From a virus: a stretch of 22,973 bases of DNA. The stretch covers positions 1 to 22,973 of IMG/VR virus record IMGVR_UViG_3300046000_011226; one strand, 5' to 3'. Made by a program: the position numbers and the translations under genes. Positions within the stretch are counted from its first letter, which is position 1. Each line of letters opens with the position of its first letter. A model generated the notes under the pieces. The model was not told the DNA's origin. It saw only the letters and a program-made list of their open reading frames with translations, and searched no databases. Below are positions 7,797-13,924 of the stretch, piece after piece.

Positions 7797-8825
7797 TCAG
7801 GACACGCAGGTGGTGTAGAGGAAGCCGGTGGTGGCGCCACCGATCACGAACTCCGAGTCGGAGTGCGAGGTCTTGATGAACACGCCGCCGCGCACGCCGC
7901 GGAGGCTGTCGACGATCTCGGTGGTCTCCATCGAGCCGAAGCGGAAGGTGTAGCCGAACGTGCGGGTCGCGCGCGGCGACGGGGTCCGCTCGACGCGGAT
8001 GAGCGCCGTGGACTTGCCCCAGAGGTAGTCGCTCGAGGCCGACGCGCCTTCGTGCGCCGAGTTGTACTTGGCGCGGCCGATCACGACGTTGTCGAGGCCG
8101 AACGCCTCCGCGAAGAGCTGCTCGTTCACGCGGAGCGGCACATCGCCCATCGTGGTCGCGGAGCGCGAGAGGATGTACTGCAGCACCTTCGGGTGGTTGC
8201 GGAGCTTGATCCAGACCTGCGCGCCGATCACCATGGTGTTGGGGCGAACGAAGCAGGACTCGATGGCGTCCTCGATCTTCTGGATGGGGTCCGAGGTCGC
8301 GACGTCCCAGCGGTCGGCGCCCGAGAGGGCGGCGGTGTTGGAGCCGTAGTTGCCCGACGCGAACGCCACGTCCGCGACCCGCTTCTCACGCGCGAGCATG
8401 AGGAAGTTCATCACGATGTCCTGCGCGTAGATTTTGGGCTGCAGGGGCGCATCGGCGTTGGCGATCTCGTCGTTGCTGACGAAGTCCATCAGCGCGTAGT
8501 CGCTGACCGCGTAGGTCAGAGAGCTCTCGATGTTGTACTTGACCTCGCCGGGCATGCCGCGGGGCGAGGCGACCGCGGAGGCCGCGACCTCCTGCATCGT
8601 GGTCACCGGGAACGAGAAAATCTTGTCCGAGCGGTGCTTGACGCTCAGGACGGGCAGGACCGAGTCCGCGATGTACTCGCGGTTGTTGTACTGCACCGCC
8701 AGGTTGGTCAGCGCGCGGTCGATGTGGACGGCGCTCGGGGAGAGCGACATCAGGTGGGCGGCTTCGGCGGCGCCGATGCCGTGCGATGCGAGCATCGCGG
8801 CCTGGAGGTTTTGGATGGAGGTCAT
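7797..8825 (-). CDS. Major capsid protein (HK97-fold type)
   Basis: 342 residues, ATG at 8825 with AGGA eight to eleven bases upstream. Features of phage major capsid proteins are visible: YIADSVLPVLSVKHRSDKI near residues 50-70 (the 'a..vfP.v.V......' opening strand), then a central helix LAREKRVADVAFASGNYG and a late WGKSTALIRVERTPSPRATRTFGYTFRFG strand set. It follows the protease/scaffold and the small decoration-like gene as the T gene does in Mu. The sequence looks closer to gpE/P22-like lineages than to Mu gpT. HK97 fold is an inference from family behaviour. It would form the icosahedral shell. Confidence 0.8.
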   Translation of the reverse strand: MTSIQNLQAAMLASHGIGAAEAAHLMSLSPSAVHIDRALTNLAVQYNNREYIADSVLPVLSVKHRSDKIFSFPVTTMQEVAASAVASPRGMPGEVKYNIESSLTYAVSDYALMDFVSNDEIANADAPLQPKIYAQDIVMNFLMLAREKRVADVAFASGNYGSNTAALSGADRWDVATSDPIQKIEDAIESCFVRPNTMVIGAQVWIKLRNHPKVLQYILSRSATTMGDVPLRVNEQLFAEAFGLDNVVIGRAKYNSAHEGASASSDYLWGKSTALIRVERTPSPRATRTFGYTFRFGSMETTEIVDSLRGVRGGVFIKTSHSDSEFVIGGATTGFLYTTCVS

Positions 8826-8837
8826 GATGGTTCCTGA

Positions 8838-9248
8838 TCAGCCCTGGAGGCTACCGATGCGGATGTCGATGGCGACGCGCTCGCCCGACGAAGCGGACTC
8901 CATCGCGTAGCCGATGGTGGCCACGTTGCTGCCCGCGCTCGGGGCCGCGACGATGACGCCGCCGCTCGAGTTGCCCACGGTGAGGAGCTGCCCGCGGGTG
9001 ATGCTGCCCGCGGCGACGCCGGGGAAGATGCCCGAGGTCACGACGTCCGCGCCGGTCTGGGTCGAGACGACGGCCTGGTGCGACAGGCCGAGGATGGCGA
9101 TGCTGGTCGGGTCGGGGCTCGCGCCCGCGGGGAGCGCGGCGGCGTTGTCAGCGCCCGTGGCGTTGACGAGGACGGCACCCTCGACCGCGGTGAGCGAGCT
9201 CACGGCGAAGGGCGCGACGGACTGCGGGGTACGACGAGAAGTGGTCAT
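8838..9248 (-). CDS. Capsid decoration-like / DUF2190-like protein
   Basis: 136 residues, ATG at 9248 with GGAGG about nine bases upstream. It is low in charged residues and rich in Ala, Gly, Ser, Thr and Val: LSHQAVVSTQTGADVVTSG, then GSITRGQLLTVGNSSGGVIVA and VATIGYAMESASSGERVAIDI. This beta-sandwich-like pattern ('G.a......G..v.......G...g.a......g..v.v.l') is typical of DUF2190 and head-fiber/decoration proteins, which usually flank the capsid gene. Mu has no exact counterpart here. Role as outer-capsid decoration is inferred from composition and position. Confidence 0.6.
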   Translation of the reverse strand: MTTSRRTPQSVAPFAVSSLTAVEGAVLVNATGADNAAALPAGASPDPTSIAILGLSHQAVVSTQTGADVVTSGIFPGVAAGSITRGQLLTVGNSSGGVIVAAPSAGSNVATIGYAMESASSGERVAIDIRIGSLQG

Positions 9249-9253
9249 GGCGA

Positions 9254-9739
9254 TCAGCCTCCGAGTGCGGCGGTGAGGGGAGCGAGGGCCTCATCGCGGA
9301 GATCGCGCGAGGCACGGAGCAGGGCGTCCTTGTAGGTCATGCCGTGCGCCGACATGAGGGCCGCGGCGCGCGAGTCGGCGGCGTCGGCGTGACGGACGGG
9401 GGTGGCCACGCGCGACACCGGGGCGCCGCCCTGGGGCGACACGCGGGCGCTCATGAGCTTGGCGTCGGACGCGGGCGCCTCGACGGCCGGGAACAGCGCG
9501 TCGAAGGTGCCGCGGTCGGCGCGGCAGAGCTTGGCGAGGCGGTCGCGCGAGGCGGCGGGGGCGCGGCCCTCGGCGATGACGCGGTCGCTGCACTGCGCGG
9601 CTTCGGCCATCTGGCTCATCTCCATGCGCTCCATCATCGCCTCGAGGGCGGCGATGATCTCGCTGTCGGGGCTGGCTGGGTCCATCTGCATCCTGGAGGC
9701 GAGGCCCGCCAGCATGCTCTTCATCTTCTCGGGTTCCAT
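9254..9739 (-). CDS. Putative internally started scaffold protein (Mu gpZ analogue)
   Basis: An in-frame ATG (codon 288 of the protease gene, first base 9739) is preceded by AAGGAAG with ten bases between AAGGA and the start codon. Translation from it gives 161 residues opening MEPEKMKSMLAGL, Met- and Glu-rich and helical, ending PLTAALGG. In Mu the scaffold gpZ is made from an in-frame start inside gene I, and lambda Nu3 lies inside gene C in the same way. The sequence shows the start and ribosome site; that it is used is an inference from these precedents. Confidence 0.5.
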   Translation of the reverse strand: MEPEKMKSMLAGLASRMQMDPASPDSEIIAALEAMMERMEMSQMAEAAQCSDRVIAEGRAPAASRDRLAKLCRADRGTFDALFPAVEAPASDAKLMSARVSPQGGAPVSRVATPVRHADAADSRAAALMSAHGMTYKDALLRASRDLRDEALAPLTAALGG

Positions 9740-10600
9740 GGTCTTGTCTTCCTTGACCGCAACCGCGGTCGGTACGTGGACGCTCTCGGGAGCGAGAGAC
9801 GCCGCTATCGGGTCGCGTGCGGTCAGCGCCGCCATCCCGTCCAAGAACGGCCGGTTGGTCAGCGCGACAGAGGTTAGCTTCGGGCCGATGCCCTCGCCGG
9901 ATGCGGGGTCGATCGCGCCGAACACGACCGCGGGCGAACAGTACGCGTACTGCCCCATGCGGATGCGCTCTACGGCCTGCGGGTCCACCCAATCGACGTG
10001 CGCGTAGAGTCCCGCATCGCCACGGTTGTCGAGGTGCGTGATCCACCCGACCGCGGGCGCGCCGTGCTGCATCACGCCGGGTGCCGTTGGCATCTCGCTG
10101 GCGTGCTCGTAGTCGACCGGGACGCGACGGTTCTCGGTCGCGTCGAAGTTGCGGATGATCGCGTCGAAGGTCGCCGGGTCGAAGGCGAAAGCGCCCTGCG
10201 AATGCCCATCGTAGGTGCCGCATCGCGCCACTTGGATGACGCTCTGCGAGACGGGGTCCGCGGTCATCGTGATCGCGCAAGACATCTGACGTGCATCCAT
10301 CTGCTCCACAACCTTCCGCGCCCACGCGTAGCCGGCATCGCCGCCCCACCCGTGCCAGGCTTGCCAGCCCTTGCCCTGCTCGTCCCAGGTCGCGCCCTGC
10401 TTGTCGACCTCATGGCGGGCGAAGAACGAAACCATGCGCCGCACAGTCTCGGGGGAGAGCGCCTTGCCGTTGGCGAGGTCGCGGGCGCGCGCGATGCCCA
10501 CGGCCGTCATCCCGCGCTCGCTCGGCGGCTTGGTGGCGCGTACCTCGAGGGCGCGGCGCGCGGCCTCCTGCGCGCCCTTGGGTGGCGTCAGGTCGATCAT
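9254..10600 (-). CDS. Prohead protease (Mu gpI-like) with extra N-terminal domain and C-terminal scaffold
   Basis: 448 residues, ATG at 10600, ATGA overlap with the portal stop. Three parts are visible. Residues 1-105 hold a domain with IDLTPPKGAQEAARRAL, VGIARARDLANGKALSPETV, RRMVSFFARHEVDK and WGGDAGYAWARKVVEQM, a block I know as a stand-alone or N-terminal piece of other phage head proteins. Residues about 107-260 match Mu gpI: PVDYEHAS (His166) and YAYCSPAVV (Ser222) are the likely catalytic positions, with GWI at 185 and LTNRPFLDGM at 247-256. Residues 288-448 are Met/Glu/Ala-rich and helical, as in scaffolds. The protease would cleave scaffold and capsid during maturation. An internal start for the scaffold is listed separately. 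Fusion of the first domain to gpI is the odd point. Confidence 0.8.
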   Translation of the reverse strand: MIDLTPPKGAQEAARRALEVRATKPPSERGMTAVGIARARDLANGKALSPETVRRMVSFFARHEVDKQGATWDEQGKGWQAWHGWGGDAGYAWARKVVEQMDARQMSCAITMTADPVSQSVIQVARCGTYDGHSQGAFAFDPATFDAIIRNFDATENRRVPVDYEHASEMPTAPGVMQHGAPAVGWITHLDNRGDAGLYAHVDWVDPQAVERIRMGQYAYCSPAVVFGAIDPASGEGIGPKLTSVALTNRPFLDGMAALTARDPIAASLAPESVHVPTAVAVKEDKTMEPEKMKSMLAGLASRMQMDPASPDSEIIAALEAMMERMEMSQMAEAAQCSDRVIAEGRAPAASRDRLAKLCRADRGTFDALFPAVEAPASDAKLMSARVSPQGGAPVSRVATPVRHADAADSRAAALMSAHGMTYKDALLRASRDLRDEALAPLTAALGG

Positions 10601-11913
10601 CGCGGCACCAGGAGGGCGTCACCCTCGAGCGGCTCAGGGAGTTGCAGCATCTCGCGTGCATCGCGCTGCGACACCTGGACGCCCGCGCGCACGGCCACGT
10701 CGAGACGCTTTGCGAGCTCGGTGAGATCCTGCGCCGGGTCGGTGGCGAAGACGATCCGCGGCACAGGCGTCCCGCGCCCGAACATCCTCTCCACCATCGG
10801 GCGCAGCAGGTCGCGCCGCAGGGTGCTCGCGACGGCTTCGGCATCGCCGCGGGCGATCATCAGCGTGACGCGCTCGTGCACCTCGCCGAGAGCTCTGTTG
10901 CCGCCGTTCTCGCCGACCTCCGCGGAGAGCGTCGAGCCCACGACGGCCTTGCTCATCTCGCCGTTGCAGAGCGCGACCAGGTGCTCGTGCAGCGCGTTGA
11001 CGTTGGGGGCGTCGAGCACCGTCAGCTTGGTGGTGTCGGGGATGACGATGGAGACCGTCGAGCTCATCGCCTCGATGGCCTCCTGCAGCGCCGTTACGTC
11101 CTCGGGGGAGGACCGCACCGGGCTGTCCGGCGTCGAGCCGCTGGAGTACTCGCCAACGCGCAGACCGCGACCCGCCCACTCAGTGAGCGCGAGGAGGTCA
11201 CGCATGCCGAACTTCTTGAAGAGCGCGTACCAGCAGACCGTGCGCCCGATTCCCTCGCGAGTCGGGTAGCCGCCGCGGATGCGCGGCCGGTGCACGATAA
11301 ACTTGCCGCTCGGGAACACGTCCAGCGGCACGCCCGGGAAGAGGGCGAACGCGCGCTCCGCTGCGGTCTGCTCCGCGGCGATCGCGTAGCCACTGCCCGT
11401 CGCGTCCCACAGGTGGATGCGCCAGTCGGTCGCGTAGGCGAGCCGCCGCGGGTGGACGAACTCGATCGCCTCGGGGCGCCGACCATCCGGCGACCAGATG
11501 ACCTCTGCGACCGCGCGCCCGTAGTAGACCGCGGTCTGCATGTGGTGCAGGAGGTCGCGGAAGCTCAACGCCATGTCGCCGCGCGACTCCAGATCGGAGA
11601 GCGCGCCCGTAACGTAGTCGGTGACGCGCTGGTCATCGCCGATGATCTGCCACGCGCTCCCGGCGACTAGCGCCTCGCGCTGGAAGAGGACCGAGTGCAG
11701 GTGCGGGTCCGTCTCGCGTAGCTCATCGAGCACGTCGATCCACTGCCACAGGTAGCCGATGTCGGCCTGTCGCTGGACCGCGGAGAGCGCCTGCGGGGTG
11801 AGCGCGCTGCCCAGCCGATACTGGAACCTGTCGTTGTACGGCGCGCGCGCCAGGAACGCCGATGGCGGCGCCTGTAGGGCGGCGTACTCAGAGCGGGAGA
11901 AGGGGGCTACCAT
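10597..11913 (-). CDS. Portal protein (Mu gp29-like, DUF935)
   Basis: 438 residues, ATG at 11913, overlapping the terminase stop by seven bases. Family traits of the DUF935 portal: DELRETDPHLHSVLFQREALVAGSAW near residues 62-88 ('i...D.hl.s.l..R...v...dW'), then YGRAVAEVIW at about 130-139, FVHPRRL, FIVHRPRIRGGYPTREGIGRTVCW and FKKFGMRDLLALTEWAGRGLRVGEY near 215-265, and PDTTKLTVLDA. The late STLSAEVGENGGNRALGEVHERV segment corresponds to the 'gqt.tt...g.gSralg.vh..v' motif. Length is near Mu gp29 (about 510). The dodecameric portal is the DNA gate at one capsid vertex. Confidence 0.9.
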   Translation of the reverse strand: MVAPFSRSEYAALQAPPSAFLARAPYNDRFQYRLGSALTPQALSAVQRQADIGYLWQWIDVLDELRETDPHLHSVLFQREALVAGSAWQIIGDDQRVTDYVTGALSDLESRGDMALSFRDLLHHMQTAVYYGRAVAEVIWSPDGRRPEAIEFVHPRRLAYATDWRIHLWDATGSGYAIAAEQTAAERAFALFPGVPLDVFPSGKFIVHRPRIRGGYPTREGIGRTVCWYALFKKFGMRDLLALTEWAGRGLRVGEYSSGSTPDSPVRSSPEDVTALQEAIEAMSSTVSIVIPDTTKLTVLDAPNVNALHEHLVALCNGEMSKAVVGSTLSAEVGENGGNRALGEVHERVTLMIARGDAEAVASTLRRDLLRPMVERMFGRGTPVPRIVFATDPAQDLTELAKRLDVAVRAGVQVSQRDAREMLQLPEPLEGDALLVPR

Positions 11914-13226
11914 GCGCGGCCCTGCGACCGTACCAGCATTGGCCGCGCTTGCAAAGGAGCGATCGGCCTGTCCACTACGAGATCAGTGAGCGCCCACACA
12001 AGCGCGTCGAGCCGGTCGGGGCTCGAGGTGTCCGTTGCCGGATCCCAGCCGGCGCACTGGTCCTCGAGGCGCGCGAGGAGGCCCACGTGGGAGACGCGCC
12101 CCTGCTCATAGAGCGCCGCGACCGGCTCGGCCCGCAGCGCCTTGCCGCGGCTCGCACGCACGGCCACGACGTGGCACGCGGGGTCGACGGTGCGCAGGAC
12201 CGACGCCACAAGGTCGCCGCCGTTGTTGACCTCGGCCACGATGCGGTCGGCGCGATGGCGGCGGTACGCCTCGACCGCGCGCCGCGCCCACTGCTCCGCG
12301 GGGTAGGTGCCCGACAGGTCTTCGAGGACGTAGGCGCGCCCGTCGAGGCCTATGCCGGCGACGATGATGCCGGTCTCGTCGCTGCCTTCGTGCGCGGTCA
12401 CCGCCGGGTCGATCGCCACGACCACGCGCCTCATGGCGGGCGCGGAGTCCACGCGCGAGGCGTCGAACATCGCCAGCCGCCAGAGCGCGCCGGGGGCATC
12501 GTCGAGGATCTCACCGTCAAGCTCTTGGCGCCCCAGGCGGGTCGACCCATAGCGGGCTGTGAGCGCCGCCACGACGCCGGGCGCGAGGTTGCTGGCGTTG
12601 TCGGCGGTGCGCCCGCGGGTGATGGCCGTGGTCGAGGCCAGCGCTAGGGCGCGGACCAGCGGCGTCGGGCGCGGCGTGGTCGTGACGCAGACCCTCGGGT
12701 CGGAGCCGAGTCGGAGGCCCATTTGCAACTGGTCCCACGCGTCGGGGTAGCGCCACGCCGCGAGCTCGTCGCACCACGCCGCGTCGTGCTGCGGCCCGCG
12801 GAGCTGGTCGGGCTCCTCCGCGCTGTAGGTCGTCGCGATTGCGCCCGACGGCCAGGTCAGCCGGCGCTTGGATGGCTCCCACACCGGGCGCTCGGAGTCG
12901 GGGCAGCACGCGAGGATCCCCGACTCGCCCTCGATCAGCACGTCACGCACGTCGGCGGCGGTGCGCGCCACCAGCGCGACGCGACGCGCGGCGCCCGAGG
13001 CGACGACGGCGCGCACCCACTCGGCGCCCGTGCGGCTCTTGCCCCAGCCGCGCCCGGCGAGGATCAGCCACGTGCGCCACTCACCGAGCGGCGCGATCTG
13101 ATCCGGGCGCGCCCAGAACGGCCACGCCGTGAGCAGCGCCGTCGCTGCTGCTGGCGTCAGCGACGACAGCACCGACTCCCGCTCCTGCGGCGTCAGTAAG
13201 GCGAGCGATTCGGCGGCGGATCTCAT
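11907..13226 (-). CDS. terL: Terminase large subunit (ATPase and nuclease)
   Basis: 439 residues, ATG at 13226. The opening phrase ERESVLSSLTPAAATALLTAWPFWARPDQIAP is typical of the terminase N-terminus, so this start is preferred despite a 146-base overlap with terS. Walker A is LAGRGWGKSRTG (residues 56-67), Walker B with catalytic acid is AWCDELA (150-156, Asp153 Glu154), and the coupling motif is TTTPRP (182-187). The nuclease domain shows AIDPAV (Asp273), AEVNNGGD (Glu332) and SPDRLDALVWALT (Asp404/Asp407). It drives DNA into proheads and cuts the concatemer. The motif spacing resembles the HK97/GTA-type lineage more than Mu gp28 (by eye). Confidence 0.93.
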   Translation of the reverse strand: MRSAAESLALLTPQERESVLSSLTPAAATALLTAWPFWARPDQIAPLGEWRTWLILAGRGWGKSRTGAEWVRAVVASGAARRVALVARTAADVRDVLIEGESGILACCPDSERPVWEPSKRRLTWPSGAIATTYSAEEPDQLRGPQHDAAWCDELAAWRYPDAWDQLQMGLRLGSDPRVCVTTTPRPTPLVRALALASTTAITRGRTADNASNLAPGVVAALTARYGSTRLGRQELDGEILDDAPGALWRLAMFDASRVDSAPAMRRVVVAIDPAVTAHEGSDETGIIVAGIGLDGRAYVLEDLSGTYPAEQWARRAVEAYRRHRADRIVAEVNNGGDLVASVLRTVDPACHVVAVRASRGKALRAEPVAALYEQGRVSHVGLLARLEDQCAGWDPATDTSSPDRLDALVWALTDLVVDRPIAPLQARPMLVRSQGRAW

Positions 13227-13632
13227 CGACGACAGCTACCTCCGTGACCTCGTGGCGCTCGACGTGGTCACCCTTCGCGCGGTGCTCTGCAATCTCGGCC
13301 TCCCACCGGGCGCGGCGCGCGTCGGCCTTGCGGCGACGATCCGTGACGCGGTGGTCGATGGCCCACGCGGAGGCACGCCAGTCGCTCTCGCCCGCGGCGG
13401 TGACCGTCGCCATCAGCGCGGCGGTGGCCTTCGCGTACTCCGCGTGAGCGTCGGTGACGAGCGCCTCGATCTCGGGCGACGGCGGCTCACCAGCACGGCA
13501 CGCGGCGACCCACCGATACCACGTCCGACAGCTCAGCCCGACGGTGCCCACGGCCGTGTCGAACGTGGAGCCACCGCGCAGCGCGTCGAGCATGCCGCGG
13601 TAGCGCGGCTGGTAGTCGACGCGAGCACTCAC
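13081..13632 (-). CDS. terS: Terminase small subunit-like protein
   Basis: 183 residues, GTG start at 13632. The N-terminal helix-turn-helix is visible: YRGMLDALRGGSTFDTAVGTVGLSCRTWYRWVAACRAG (residues 11-48), the 'm...L..G.t...A....gvs..T.y.W' pattern of small terminases. A central ESDWRASAWAIDHRVTDRRRK segment matches the 'gdWrAaaw.LerR.p..rr' phrase. The last 48 residues overlap the start of terL in another frame and are low complexity (Ala, Gly, Ser, Asp). It probably recognises the packaging site and feeds DNA to the large subunit. Unusually, the overlap with terL is 146 bases. Confidence 0.75.
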   Translation of the reverse strand: MSARVDYQPRYRGMLDALRGGSTFDTAVGTVGLSCRTWYRWVAACRAGEPPSPEIEALVTDAHAEYAKATAALMATVTAAGESDWRASAWAIDHRVTDRRRKADARRARWEAEIAEHRAKGDHVERHEVTEVAVVDEIRRRIARLTDAAGAGVGAVVADASSSDGAAHGVAVLGAPGSDRAAR

Positions 13633-13663
13633 CGGCAGCCCGTGCGCGGCGACTGCCGACGGC

Positions 13664-13900
13664 TCACCGCGCGTCCTCCGGCCACCGCACGCCCCACCGT
13701 CGGCGCTCGTGCCGCGTCACGGCGGCGAGCTCGTGCAGCGAGCGCACCGAGAGCACCACGCCCGCGACGGCGATCGTGTACGCCCGCGCCTCGTCGCTGT
13801 GAGCGTGGCCCGCGAACGCGTCCTGCGCCGCGTCGCGAATCTCGCCCCACGCGGCCTGCTGTTCGTAGTCCCTGTCTTGGCGTGGCGGCACGACGGCCAC
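13664..13900 (-). CDS. Small helical protein before terS
   Basis: 78 residues, GTG at 13900; another GTG three codons on (13891) is better placed relative to a CAGGG sequence. Two helices are likely: DYEQQAAWGEIRDAAQDAFAGH and SDEARAYTIAVAGVVLSVRSLHELAAVTRHE. It is acidic/neutral at first then basic at the end (RRRWGVRWPEDAR). It is the only frame in this interval with normal protein composition; the competing 112-residue frame is Arg/Gly/Ala-rich. Function unknown. Position between the primase-helicase and terS is where phages often carry HNH or packaging accessory genes, but no HNH motif is present. Confidence 0.5.
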   Translation of the reverse strand: MAVVPPRQDRDYEQQAAWGEIRDAAQDAFAGHAHSDEARAYTIAVAGVVLSVRSLHELAAVTRHERRRWGVRWPEDAR

Positions 13901-13924
13901 CCTGCGCGCACTCGGCGCCCGGCG

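Noticed and set aside
9998-11670. Long plus-strand frames opposite portal and protease
   Set aside because: Biased composition and no motifs; the minus strand encodes well-supported portal and protease.
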